From contig DATKCA010000098.1 in the NCBI GenBank assembly GCA_035544675.1, forward strand, positions 1 through 39,002: a stretch of DNA of 39,002 nucleotides, in the 5' to 3' direction. This document shows, piece after piece, positions 23,244 through 31,937 of this stretch; the stretch's first letter is position 1; each line of letters opens with the position of its first letter. Source of the stretch: DATKCA01 sp035544675. Lineage in GTDB: Bacteria; Acidobacteriota; Thermoanaerobaculia; Gp7-AA8. The position numbers and the translations under genes were made by a program. The notes below the pieces were generated by a model that was given only the letters and a program-made list of their open reading frames with translations, had not been told where the DNA came from and searched no databases.

Positions 23244-26216
23244 CTAGAACTTGAAGCCCAGCGAGAGGCGGTACGTCCGCGGCAGCTGATAGTCCGTGGG
23301 ACCCGTGGCCGTTCCGAAGCTGCTCGCCTTCTGCCAGTGGGCGCCCATGGCCCGGCAATCGGCGGCAGCCGCGCCCTGCGGGCACTCCACCGGTGTCTCG
23401 TTGAACGGATCGAACGTAGCCAGGTGACCCGCGTTGAACGCGGTGAGCACGCCCGTCCGGGCGGCGACCTGCGCGTTCTCGTTGAACACGTTGATGATGT
23501 CGGCCTGGGCGAAGAAACTCGCCTGCCGGATCGGCAAGCTGTAGTTCAGACCGAGGTCTGTCGCCGTGACGGTCTCGAACCGGAACGCCCCGCGGTCGCT
23601 GAAGAAGTAGGCGAATCCCCCCGCCGAGGCCGCTGCTGCATTGATGTAGCCGGGGTCGGGAACGCCGGAACCGATCGGGTCGATCGTTCCAACGGCCGAG
23701 TAGGACGTGCCGGAGTCGAACCGCTCCAGAAGGCTGAAGTTGAAGCGGCCCACCCGCGTGGGCAGATCGTAGGTGGCCCAGGCCCGGGCCTTGTGCCGCT
23801 GATCCTGCGTCAGAGCGCCGATGGGGTTCTGACGCGCGTAACCGGCGATCTCCGGGTAGTAGTTGTTCCCGACGTCGCCGACGGGTCCGGAGTTCCGCGT
23901 CTCCGGCGTCGAATTGCCGCGGAGTCTCGACCAGGTGTAGTTCGCAGCCAGGTCGAAGCGCGGCGTGATGCGCATCCCGCCCTGCAGGATCACGGCGCGA
24001 TACGTGCGCTCCAGATCGTCGCTGTTGGTGAGGAGGCCGCGATCGACGTCCGATCCGATGAGCGGATCGAACACCGTGCCGGTACCGAGGTTCAGGACGT
24101 TCTCGTAGAAGTCGTTCCACTTGCGATCCTGATAATCGAGGCGCACGAAGCCGGTGCGACCGATCTGCGACGACACGCCGAATGCGATCTCGTCGACGCC
24201 GGGCGACTCGAGCGAGCCCTGGATCTGGGTGGCCACGCCGTTGGTGCCGCCGCCCAGCAGGAACCCTCCCGCGCCGAGGAAGTTGCGGTTGTCGACGCCC
24301 CCGGTGCTGTTGAACCAGTCGAAGACCGACCTCACGAACTGGTCGTGCGGAGCGGTTACCGGCGGACCTGCATAGAGCCAGTACAGGAGCGAGGGCGAAC
24401 CGGCCGGCGAGGAAGCGTCGGCGATGTTGCCGGCCTGGATCTGCGAGGCGTACTGGCTGTAGCTGGCGTTGAGCCGCAGCCGGCCGTTGCCGGACACGTC
24501 GTACGTGAGGCCGAGGCGCGGGCTGATCTTGGAGTCGTCGGCGACCTTCTTGCCGGCGCTGTCGGTCGCGTCGTTCTTGTCATAACGGACGCCCAGGTTG
24601 AGGCTCAGGCGGCCGTTGACGTCCCACTTGTCGTTCACGAACAGGCTGTCCGTGGCCAGGTCGTTCGGACGGGCGTCCTGCAGAATCGGCCACCACACGA
24701 TCAGAGCCGCGCCCGGGCTGGCGGTCTCGAGGACGGAGCCGTCGGCGCCGCGAACGGGAGAGCTGAAGTTGTAGATGAGGAAATCGCTGCCCGACTGGTG
24801 GTTGTTCGACAGGATCGAGTTCGCATAGTGCTCCACGCCGGCCACGATGTTGTGAGTGCCCATGCTCGACGTCGACAGGAAGTAATGCGGCTTGATGCCG
24901 AAGGTCTCCGACTCCCGGACCTCCTCGCCGCAGCTCGAGCAGAAGAAGCTCGCTCCGCTGACGGTGCCGTTGAGGAAGTCGTAAGTGGGAGTGGCCGAGA
25001 AGACGTCACCCGTCACCCCTCCTGAGCCGCGGAACTTCAGGGAGCTCATCGACCAGAACCCTTCCAGGAGAAGGTTGTTGGTGAAGATCCCGTTGTAATT
25101 CACGCTGTAGAGGTCCTGAGGCTGATCCTCTTCCTCGGACAGCGAGGCGTCATCCCAGCATGCCGCCGCCAGGCAGCGGTCGGTGATCGTCGCCGACAGT
25201 TTCAGGGCTGAGCCCATCAGCGAGTGCCGCGGCGTGAGCTGCCCTGTCAGCTTCGCTTCGATGCGACGCTGTTCCGACTGCGTGTTGAACGACTGCGTGC
25301 TCTCCTCGAAGAAACCCTGCGTGCTCCGGTTCTGATAGCGGCCGGCCGCGAAGAACCAGAGGCGGTCGGTGATCAGCTTGCCGCCGAACGTCCCTTCCCA
25401 GGTCTGCGAGACCTTGTCGAGAAGCTCCTCGTCCAGCGGAGTGCTCTCCGCCCACGCGGCGTTTGTCAGGCTGTCGCGAAGCGATCCGCTGAACTCGTTC
25501 CCGCCCGACTTCGAGATGGCGCTGACCACGCCGCCCGTGAAACGGCCGTACTCGGCGGAGATGCCGCCCGTGAGGACGGTCGTCTCCTGCAGCGCGTCTT
25601 CGATGAAGAGGTCCAGCGGCTGTCCGCGCAGCACTTCGTTGACGGGCGTTCCGTTGATATAGAAGGTGCTGTCGAACGACGCCGCGCCCGAGATGGTCGT
25701 GGCATTGGCCGGGCCGTTCGTGTTCGTTCCCGGCGCCAGCGTCACGGTGCCCAGAAGAGTGCGCGGGATGGGCAGGTTCTCGACCGTGGCAGCCTGAATG
25801 TTCGACTCGATGGTCGTCGTCTCGACCACTGACGGCGCACTGGCCGTCACCGTGATGGCCTCGGCCAGCTGCGAAAGCGACATGACCGCGTCCGCTCTGG
25901 CCGTGCCGGCCAGCGTCACGTTGACGCGACGCTTCACGGACTGCATCCCTTCCAGCACGAAGTCGGCGGTGTATTCGCCCGGCGGCAGCGCCGCGAAGTT
26001 GTAGCTGCCGTTGACGTCGGTCTCGGTCGTCCTCGTTCCCTGCAGGGACGGTGACGAAACGGTGACGCGGACTCCCGGCAATCCGTTGCCGTCCTGGGTG
26101 ACGATTCCGATCAGCTGTCCGCTCTGCGTCTGGGCGCCGAGATGTCCCGGTGCCACGATCGCCACGAGCAGCATGAGCCTGACGAGAGTGCGTGTTGCTG
26201 TCCTGATTCGATTCAT
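23244..26216 (-). CDS. TonB-dependent outer-membrane receptor with CarboxypepD-reg-like domain
   Basis: The 990-residue protein starts at the ATG at 26216, with GGAGGAAA about 7 bases upstream. A signal peptide (1 to about 28, ending GHLGA) is followed by a carboxypeptidase-regulatory/CNA-B-like beta-sandwich at about 32-110 ('GIVTQDGNGLPGVRVTVSSP', 'LPPGEYTADFVLEGM'). A plug region ('AATVENLPIPRTLLGTVTLA') and a long beta-barrel follow, ending in YRLSLGFKF with terminal Phe, the outer-membrane assembly signal. This Oar-like type is expanded in Acidobacteriota and usually takes up sugars, peptides or their breakdown products; the ligand is unknown. The segment around 430-560 has a Cys cluster (FFCSSCGEE). 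Confidence 0.92.
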   Translation of the reverse strand: MNRIRTATRTLVRLMLLVAIVAPGHLGAQTQSGQLIGIVTQDGNGLPGVRVTVSSPSLQGTRTTETDVNGSYNFAALPPGEYTADFVLEGMQSVKRRVNVTLAGTARADAVMSLSQLAEAITVTASAPSVVETTTIESNIQAATVENLPIPRTLLGTVTLAPGTNTNGPANATTISGAASFDSTFYINGTPVNEVLRGQPLDLFIEDALQETTVLTGGISAEYGRFTGGVVSAISKSGGNEFSGSLRDSLTNAAWAESTPLDEELLDKVSQTWEGTFGGKLITDRLWFFAAGRYQNRSTQGFFEESTQSFNTQSEQRRIEAKLTGQLTPRHSLMGSALKLSATITDRCLAAACWDDASLSEEEDQPQDLYSVNYNGIFTNNLLLEGFWSMSSLKFRGSGGVTGDVFSATPTYDFLNGTVSGASFFCSSCGEEVRESETFGIKPHYFLSTSSMGTHNIVAGVEHYANSILSNNHQSGSDFLIYNFSSPVRGADGSVLETASPGAALIVWWPILQDARPNDLATDSLFVNDKWDVNGRLSLNLGVRYDKNDATDSAGKKVADDSKISPRLGLTYDVSGNGRLRLNASYSQYASQIQAGNIADASSPAGSPSLLYWLYAGPPVTAPHDQFVRSVFDWFNSTGGVDNRNFLGAGGFLLGGGTNGVATQIQGSLESPGVDEIAFGVSSQIGRTGFVRLDYQDRKWNDFYENVLNLGTGTVFDPLIGSDVDRGLLTNSDDLERTYRAVILQGGMRITPRFDLAANYTWSRLRGNSTPETRNSGPVGDVGNNYYPEIAGYARQNPIGALTQDQRHKARAWATYDLPTRVGRFNFSLLERFDSGTSYSAVGTIDPIGSGVPDPGYINAAAASAGGFAYFFSDRGAFRFETVTATDLGLNYSLPIRQASFFAQADIINVFNENAQVAARTGVLTAFNAGHLATFDPFNETPVECPQGAAAADCRAMGAHWQKASSFGTATGPTDYQLPRTYRLSLGFKF

Positions 26217-26443
26217 AGAGTCGTTTCCTCCACAGTTGACACAGGTCCTTCGCAATCGCGCTGCCGCGGACCCTCGCGCGATCCGGCCCTGGGACGGAAG
26301 GCCTCCGGAGCAAACCGGGACACCATCACAACGTGACGGGCGCTCGCCGGCTGGGGATGGACATCGGAGGAGTGAGGGGGCTTTGAGAAGCGCGCACGTT
26401 CAAAAAACGAGATTCCGCGTTCAACAGGTTGGCGAGGACGGCG

Positions 26444-26863
26444 TCATTCCGCGCCGAGGAGCGACTCGAGGCGCTCCTTCACGGCATATGGAACGACGAT
26501 GGAGATGCCGCCGGTGAGGATCACGGCGTAACGGCCGCGGCTCTCACGCCGGATCTCGACCACGTGCTCGAGGTTGATGATCGTCGATCGCTGGATGCGG
26601 AAGAACCCGTGCTGCTGGAGGCGCTGCTGGAGTGATGAGAGCAGCTCGCGCACCGTGAAGTCCGCGCCGGAAAGGTAGATGTGACTGTAGTTTCGGCGAG
26701 CCTGGATCCAGATCACTTCGCTGAGATGAGGATAAAACGTGCTCTCGCCGGAGCGGAATGCGCAACGCGCGCGCGCCGGCGGGATCGCGGTCTCGCGGCG
26801 GTGCGGGGTGAATTCGGCGACGTTGTCCAGGGCGGTGCGAGGGGCAGCCATCGGACGTTCCAT
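26444..26863 (-). CDS. LytTR-type DNA-binding protein without receiver domain
   Basis: The 139-residue protein has a LytTR domain at about 35-137 ('VIWIQARRNYSHIYL', 'HGFFRIQRSTIINLEHVVEI', 'ISIVVPYAVKERLESLL'). LytTR domains bind direct repeats through beta strands and usually sit behind a receiver domain, which is absent here. The N-terminal 30 residues are Arg/Pro-rich. No good ribosome-binding site marks the start; the ATG at 26851 is an alternative. The 227 bases between its stop and the TonB-receptor ATG hold no gene I can see, and the two genes are on the same strand, so it may control the receptor. Confidence 0.85.
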   Translation of the reverse strand: MERPMAAPRTALDNVAEFTPHRRETAIPPARARCAFRSGESTFYPHLSEVIWIQARRNYSHIYLSGADFTVRELLSSLQQRLQQHGFFRIQRSTIINLEHVVEIRRESRGRYAVILTGGISIVVPYAVKERLESLLGAE

Positions 26864-27021
26864 GTGCAATTTTCGGGGAGCGGACCCGGCGCCGCTGACA
26901 ACTTCCTGGAACGAGACACGCCGCCGTTACGTTTCTGTGGAGAAGTGGAGCGCGCCGGGGCCCCGGGACGCGATCACGTGACGATCATCGTGACCGCTCC
27001 AGGTCGTGCCATGATGCGCGC

Positions 27022-29016
27022 ATGCCGCGGCTTCGCGACGTCCTCCTGGCCGCCATCGTAGCGGTGCTCGCTGCAGCGCCGTCGTCCGCCGCCGAGCGGA
27101 CGCTCTACTGGAGCGGGCTCGACGTCGAGGCGTTGCTCGACGCCGGCGGGATCCTGCACGTCACCGAGAAGCAGACCATGGTCTTCGACGGAGCGTGGAA
27201 CGGCGCGGAGCGGTCCTTCAACGTGCAGCCCGGCCAGACGCTGCGCCTGGTGGCCCTGGAGGAGATCGACCCGGAGTCCGGCGCTTCCACTCCATTCAGG
27301 GCAGGGAGCCTCGATGACGCCGGGGCGTTCGCGTGGCACACATCGTCGATTCTGCGCTGGCGTGCGCGCGCGACCACGGACCCCGTCTTCGTCAATACCT
27401 CGAAGATCTACCGGCTGCGCTACACGATGTCCCACGTCGTCCAGCGGCGAGGCGATCGTTACCGGCTGAATCACGACTTCGCGTTCCGGGAGCGCCAGGG
27501 CGTCATCGAGCGCTTCACGCTCGACCTCGAGCTCGACCCGGTCTGGCAACCCGCTCCGCACGACATGCCGGTCGTGATCACGGACATGAAACCCGGCAGC
27601 AGCTACGTCTTTGCCCTTCCCCTCGGCTACACGGGCAACGGCTCGCCATCGGCGCGCGATCTCGACGGCCAGACGCCTTCGGCGACGCGCCTGGCGGCGA
27701 TGATGGCCATCGGCACGCCGGGCCCGGTGCGGAATGCGCTGGCCCTCATTCTGCTGATCGCGATCGTCGCTCACCTCGTCCTCTTCTATCGCGATGAGGC
27801 GCGGCGAGGGAGATTCGCGCCGTTCGACGACATCGCCGCGATCGACGCGGCGTGGCTCGAGAAGCACGTCTTCAGCCGCAAGGCCGAGGTCATCGGTGCG
27901 GCGTGGGACGAGAAGATCGGACCGCCCGAAGTCGCGGCCATGCTGGCCCGGCTGTCGGTGGAGGGGTACATTTCCTCGCGCGTCGTAGAGAAGCGCGGAC
28001 TCTTCGTCGTCCGCGACGTGCTCCACCTCGAGAAGCTCCGCTCCTTCGATGATCTGCCCGTCCACGAGCGCTGGCTGCTCGAAGCCCTCTTCGGCAGTGG
28101 GGAAGAGACCGACACGGACGTCGTGCGCGCCAGGTACAAAGGCGTCGGATTCGATCCGGTCAGCGGAATTGCCGATGATCTGCGGAGCGCGCTTCCCTGG
28201 CGGGAGGAACGCGGCGATCGAGCCGGCGCGAGACGGGAGTGGATAGGGCTGGCCATCGGAGCCGGAGTCTGTCTGGCCGGAATCGTAGTGACGGCGGCCG
28301 CCGGCGAGTTCGACGACACCGCCGCGCTGCTGGGCACGGGCCTCGGCATCACCATGTCTCTGCCGCTGCTCATGGGACTGGCGCACTCTTCGCGCCGCAG
28401 CGCGCAATGGCCACACCTCGCGATGCTCAGATGGCTCTTGCCCCTGGCACTCCTGCTGATGCTTTTCCATCGCAGCCTCTTTGCGCTGGACGGAGTGCAC
28501 CCGGTCACGCTCCTCGTGCTCGGCGCGCTCGCCATCATTGCCGTACGCCTCGTCATCCGCTTCGCCTCGACACGGGGGAGCGACGAACGGATCAGCGAGC
28601 GGAGAAAGCTCATCGCGGCACGGCAGTTCTTCGTGAACCAGCTGCGCAGGAGAGATCCCCAGCTCGACGACCGGTGGTTCCCCTATCTCGTCGCGTTCGG
28701 ACTGGAGGGTCACGTGGCGAAGTGGTTTCGCGCGTTCGGCGGCGCGGGCGTTGTCCCGGCCGATTCGGGATTCCCGGCCTCATCGTCTTCCTTCGGAAGA
28801 AGCACGAGCTCGGGCGGCGCGGTCAGCGGCTGGACCGGAGGCGGCGGCGCATTCGGCGGCGCCGGCGCGAGCGGCGGCTGGGCTGCGGCGGCAACGGGAA
28901 TCGCGGCCAGCATCTCCTCGCCGTCGTCGGGCAGCTCGTCGGGGGGCTCCTCGAGCAGCTCGTCGAGCTCGAGCAGCAGCAGCTCCTCCGGTGGAGGGGG
29001 CGGCGGCGGCTGGTGA
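27022..29016 (+). CDS. DUF2207-family membrane protein with Ser/Gly-rich tail
   Basis: The 664-residue protein has a signal peptide (1 to about 24) and an extracytoplasmic beta-rich domain (about 28-230) starting 'GLDVEALLDAGGILHVTEKQ', characteristic of DUF2207. A membrane helix at about 233-253 is followed by a cytoplasmic winged-helix-like region ('PPEVAAMLARLSVEGYI') and a group of hydrophobic helices (about 410-515). The last 60 residues are low-complexity, with long runs of Ser and then Gly and a final Trp, a tail common in this family. The function is not established. A frame shift in the Ser/Gly run would be easy to miss in assembly. Confidence 0.85.
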   Translation: MPRLRDVLLAAIVAVLAAAPSSAAERTLYWSGLDVEALLDAGGILHVTEKQTMVFDGAWNGAERSFNVQPGQTLRLVALEEIDPESGASTPFRAGSLDDAGAFAWHTSSILRWRARATTDPVFVNTSKIYRLRYTMSHVVQRRGDRYRLNHDFAFRERQGVIERFTLDLELDPVWQPAPHDMPVVITDMKPGSSYVFALPLGYTGNGSPSARDLDGQTPSATRLAAMMAIGTPGPVRNALALILLIAIVAHLVLFYRDEARRGRFAPFDDIAAIDAAWLEKHVFSRKAEVIGAAWDEKIGPPEVAAMLARLSVEGYISSRVVEKRGLFVVRDVLHLEKLRSFDDLPVHERWLLEALFGSGEETDTDVVRARYKGVGFDPVSGIADDLRSALPWREERGDRAGARREWIGLAIGAGVCLAGIVVTAAAGEFDDTAALLGTGLGITMSLPLLMGLAHSSRRSAQWPHLAMLRWLLPLALLLMLFHRSLFALDGVHPVTLLVLGALAIIAVRLVIRFASTRGSDERISERRKLIAARQFFVNQLRRRDPQLDDRWFPYLVAFGLEGHVAKWFRAFGGAGVVPADSGFPASSSSFGRSTSSGGAVSGWTGGGGAFGGAGASGGWAAAATGIAASISSPSSGSSSGGSSSSSSSSSSSSSSGGGGGGGW

Positions 29017-29026
29017 ACGGTCCCGC

Positions 29027-29716
29027 TCAACGCGGCACCGCCACACGGAAACCGTAGTCCGCGTATCGCAGAGCCGGCGGGATGCTCGAGCGCGCCGCGC
29101 AGCGGCTGATCCTGACGCGGTGGCGCCAGGAGCCGCCGCGGGAGACGCGTCGCGTGCCGGTCTCCGGACCTCGCGGATTGCGCTCCGGCGACATCGCGTA
29201 GTAGTCGCGTCCATACCAGTCGGCGCACCACTCGTGGACGTTCTCGCAGATGTCGTGGAGGCCGTACGCGTTGGGCGCACCACGTCCACACTGCTCCGGT
29301 CCGTCCTTCCAGCGCCTGTCGTAATCGGGTCGTGTCTGCGGCGCGGCATCTCCCCACGGATACAGCGCTCCCTCCGCGCCTGCGCGCGCGGCGTACTCCC
29401 ACTCCGCCTCGCTCAGAAGCCGGAATGGGCGGCCCGTGACGTTGCCCAGCCAGTCGCAGTAACTCACCGCATCGAACCAGGAGACCGCCACGACCGGCTG
29501 ATCGGGATGATCGAAGCCTGCGGTGCTTCGATGAGGGGCCGTTCCATGGAATGTCGCGTCGACGAAGGCGTCGTACTCGGCGTTGGTCACCTGAAAGACG
29601 CCGATCTCGAAGCTGTCCACCCACACGCGATGGGCGGGGCGCTCATCGTCGCGTTCGGTGTGCGAGCCCATCGTGAACCAGCCTGCATCGATCGAGACGA
29701 GCCGCGGTGCGATCAT
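29027..29716 (-). CDS. SUMF1/FGE-fold protein lacking the catalytic cysteines
   Basis: The 229-residue protein starts at the ATG at 29716; the longer frame would run through the palindromic repeat. It spans the formylglycine-generating-enzyme fold: 'IDAGWFTMGSHTERDDERPA', 'EIGVFQVTNAEYDAFVD', 'QPVVAVSWFDAVSYCDWLG', 'FRLLSEAEWEYAARAG' and a final 'SRGGSWRHRV...SRCAARSS' region. In true FGE this last region carries two active-site cysteines before RCAARS; here those positions are Arg/Val/Ile, so sulfatase activation is unlikely. Related proteins include EgtB-type sulfoxide synthases, PvdO and carbohydrate- or kinase-associated domains. No signal peptide is present. Confidence 0.88.
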   Translation of the reverse strand: MIAPRLVSIDAGWFTMGSHTERDDERPAHRVWVDSFEIGVFQVTNAEYDAFVDATFHGTAPHRSTAGFDHPDQPVVAVSWFDAVSYCDWLGNVTGRPFRLLSEAEWEYAARAGAEGALYPWGDAAPQTRPDYDRRWKDGPEQCGRGAPNAYGLHDICENVHEWCADWYGRDYYAMSPERNPRGPETGTRRVSRGGSWRHRVRISRCAARSSIPPALRYADYGFRVAVPR

Positions 29717-29727
29717 GCGCGCCAGAG

Positions 29728-29819
29728 ACCTGAAGTGGAGGACAGGCAATCCTGCCTGTCCAGCCGAGGACAGACAGGATTGTCTGTCCTCCACAGAAGC
29801 GGCTCTGGGCTCTGCCGCT
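29728..29819. repeat. Composite palindromic repeat, copy 3
   Basis: The 60-bp core 29735-29794 is identical to the cores at 11604-11663 and 20169-20228, and ACCTGAAG/AGAAGCGG flanks are shared. The right side has AGCGGC/GCCGCT (29798-29803 with 29814-29819), a reduced outer hairpin; the left outer hairpin is missing. It lies between the divergent SUMF1-fold and desaturase genes, 18 bases from the former, so it could affect both promoters. Confidence 0.88.
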
Positions 29820-29886
29820 CTGTGTCCACTGTTGGACAGAGGATGGAGACGATCATGCACTACTATGCCGCACCCAGGGAGTCACC

Positions 29887-30783
29887 ATTATCGAATCAGC
29901 ACTCGCCCCTCTCGCCACCCCGCCCGCCACCAGCGCCCCGATCACCTCGAGCCTGGGGCCTGAGCCCTGGAATGCTCCCTGGTGGAAGGCCGCCGACGGA
30001 GATCGCGTCACGTTCTTCTACCTGATCCTCATCCATCTCCTGGCGGCGGCGGGTCTGGTCTTCTTTCCGACGCCGGGCTGGAAAGTGGCCGCGATCACCT
30101 TTGCCCTGGGGTGGCTGGGAGGACTGGGCGTCACCATCTGCTATCACCGCTCGCTGGCGCACACCGCGCTGCGGCTCCATCCCGTGGTCAGGCACGCGCT
30201 GATCTTCTTTGCGATCTTCAACGGGTCGGGCGCGCCGGACTCCTGGACCGCGAACCACCGGCAGCACCACGCCAAGGTCGAGACGCCGGAGGATATCTCC
30301 AGCCCGTCTGTGGGCGGGTTCTGGTGGTCTCATCTGCGTTGGCTGTGGCAGGCCGGCAACGTTCCGCTGAGCCGGTGGTGTCCCGATCTGGACAAGCCGC
30401 AGTACCGCTTCTGGAACCGGATGCAGATCCCGATTCTGGCCGTCTCGCTCTTCGGCGGTCTCCTGTTCGGATGGGCCGCGTTCTTCTGGCTCGGCCCCAT
30501 GCGCCTGGTCGTCTCGCTGCACGCGCAGTGCTTCATCAACAGCATCGCTCACATGCGCCCCGGCCGCGCACGTGGCGACGATTCCTCGCAGAACATCGTC
30601 TGGCTGGGGTTCCTCCACATGTTTCAGGGGGAGAACTGGCACGGCAATCATCATGCGAAACCGTGGTCGGCGCGGCTGGGCTGGAAGGTGTGGCAGCTCG
30701 ACTTCGGCTGGTACGCCATCGTGCTGCTCGAAGCGCTCGGCCTGGCCGTGAAAGTCCGGCGTCCGGACTCGTACGAGTCGTAG
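29887..30783 (+). CDS. Acyl (delta-9 type) fatty-acid desaturase
   Basis: The membrane di-iron desaturase shows three histidine boxes: HRSLAH, HRQHH (in 'SWTANHRQHHAKVETPEDI') and HGNHH (in 'QGENWHGNHHAKPWSA'). The pattern matches acyl-CoA/acyl-lipid delta-9 desaturases, which insert the first double bond and adjust membrane fluidity. The first GTG in frame (30085) would cut into the first membrane helix. The frame is open upstream and encodes a normal N-terminus ('PWNAPWWKAADGDRVTFFYL'), but has no ATG, GTG or TTG. An ATT at 29887 with AGGGAG 5 bases before it gives 298 residues, the expected length, and is my best start. A -10-like TACTAT lies at 29861-29866. Confidence 0.85.
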   Translation: MIESALAPLATPPATSAPITSSLGPEPWNAPWWKAADGDRVTFFYLILIHLLAAAGLVFFPTPGWKVAAITFALGWLGGLGVTICYHRSLAHTALRLHPVVRHALIFFAIFNGSGAPDSWTANHRQHHAKVETPEDISSPSVGGFWWSHLRWLWQAGNVPLSRWCPDLDKPQYRFWNRMQIPILAVSLFGGLLFGWAAFFWLGPMRLVVSLHAQCFINSIAHMRPGRARGDDSSQNIVWLGFLHMFQGENWHGNHHAKPWSARLGWKVWQLDFGWYAIVLLEALGLAVKVRRPDSYES

Positions 30784-30818
30784 AGATCGCGCCTGGCGGC
30801 AGGATGCATGGAGCGCGC

Positions 30819-31268
30819 TCAGCGCCCTTTGGCCTGATCGCCGCTGAGCGTCATGCACGTGCTCGACGCCCGGGCCACGAGATCGCCGCCCGCATCACGG
30901 ATGTCGCACTCCACCAGGCCGATCGTCCGGCCACGCCGGACCACGCGCGCCTCGGCGCGCAGAGTCGCCTCCCATACCGGCTTGAGAAAATTGATCTTCA
31001 GCTCCAGCGTCGTGAAGCTCTCGCCTTCTCCCAGCTCGCTCGCCCACGCCACGCCCATCGCGCCATCCGCCAGGTCGCAGAGCACGCCGCCGTGCAGCGT
31101 TCCCATCGGGTTGGCGTGCTTCCGCGACGCTTCCATCTCGAAGACGCCGCGGCCAGGCTCGACCTCGATCACGCGCATCCCGATCAGATCGCCGATCGGC
31201 GGAGGGGGGATCTTGCCCGCGATCATGGCGCGGACGAGATCGAGGAATGGCCGCCTGGCGTCGGACAA
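30819..31268 (-). CDS. Hotdog-fold thioesterase (PaaI/YdiI type)
   Basis: The 149-residue protein has the hotdog signature 'NPMGTLHGGVLCDLADGAMG', where HGG and the downstream Asp form the active site of PaaI-like acyl-CoA thioesterases. The strands 'TTLELKINFLKPVWEATL' and 'GLVECDIRDAGGDLVARASS' complete the fold. It hydrolyses an unknown (aryl or fatty) acyl-CoA. It is convergent with the desaturase, ending 36 bases from its stop, and lies 17 bases after the FKBP gene on the same strand. Confidence 0.9.
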   Translation of the reverse strand: MSDARRPFLDLVRAMIAGKIPPPPIGDLIGMRVIEVEPGRGVFEMEASRKHANPMGTLHGGVLCDLADGAMGVAWASELGEGESFTTLELKINFLKPVWEATLRAEARVVRRGRTIGLVECDIRDAGGDLVARASSTCMTLSGDQAKGR

Positions 31269-31285
31269 TGGGAGGAACTTCGCCC

Positions 31286-31777
31286 CTAACGCGCGCCGAG
31301 CAGCTCGACTCGGAACACCAGCGTCGCGTTCGGTGGAATGAGCCCGCCGGCGCCGCGGTCGCCGTACCCGAGGGAGGGCGGGATGACGAGCGTGCGGATC
31401 TCGCCGATGTTCATGGCCGCAACGCCTTCATCCCAACCCTTGATGACCCTTCCCTGGCCGAGCGGGAACTCGAACGGCTGGTTGCGGTCCCGGGAGCTGT
31501 CGAACTTCGTCCCGTTCGTCAGCCATCCGGTGTAGTGCACGGTGACGACCTGCCCGCGCTGCGGCTGCGCGCCGGTACCCGCCCTGTCGATCGTGTACTG
31601 CAGTCCCGACGGGCTGCGCTGGAGATCGGCCGGCATCGCGAATGTGTCCATCGCACTTCCTTTCGCTTCCACCGCCGCCGCAGGCGCCGGTGACTCATCG
31701 ACGGCCCCCACATCCGGCTGATTCGAGCACGCGGCGGCTGTCAGGGAGAGGGCGATGGCGAGCATTTTCACGTTCAT
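31286..31777 (-). CDS. FKBP-type peptidyl-prolyl isomerase lipoprotein
   Basis: The start is the ATG at 31777, giving 163 residues. A lipoprotein signal ends in LTAAAC (Cys17). A short Ala/Pro linker leads to an FKBP domain (about 55-163) with 'QVVTVHYTGWLTNGTKFDSS', 'VIKGWDEGVAAM' and 'YGDRGAGGLIPPNATLVF'. The residues lining the FK506-binding pocket (Tyr, Phe, Asp, Trp, Tyr) are all present, so it is likely an active cis-trans prolyl isomerase that helps fold exported proteins in the periplasm. Confidence 0.93.
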   Translation of the reverse strand: MNVKMLAIALSLTAAACSNQPDVGAVDESPAPAAAVEAKGSAMDTFAMPADLQRSPSGLQYTIDRAGTGAQPQRGQVVTVHYTGWLTNGTKFDSSRDRNQPFEFPLGQGRVIKGWDEGVAAMNIGEIRTLVIPPSLGYGDRGAGGLIPPNATLVFRVELLGAR

Positions 31778-31786
31778 CGGGGACGC

Positions 31787-31792
31787 ATCATA
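31787..31792 (-). promoter_or_regulatory. -10-like TATGAT box, near-leaderless start of FKBP gene
   Basis: On the minus strand TATGAT ends 9 bases before the ATG at 31777, so the transcript would carry a leader of only a few bases. No Shine-Dalgarno sequence is seen. Confidence 0.35.
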
Positions 31793-31937
31793 CGAGAAGT
31801 GCGCGCGTTCCGTCGTGTCCGGAACGGTCAATCCGCGCTCTTCAACCACCGGGGCCCACCTCGATGGGCTGAGTGGAGCGCCGCCATTCCTGGCCGCTAC
31901 CCGGTAGGGGCGTGACTCCCCAGGTCACTCCTTCAGC

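Noticed and set aside
22839..25025. 728-codon plus-strand open frame opposite the Crp-type and TonB-receptor genes
   Set aside because: It crosses two tandem repeats and is antisense to a clear receptor; its composition is shadow-like.
29027..29860. Longer N-terminus of the SUMF1-fold protein
   Set aside because: The extra residues are a translation of the palindromic repeat at 29735-29794.
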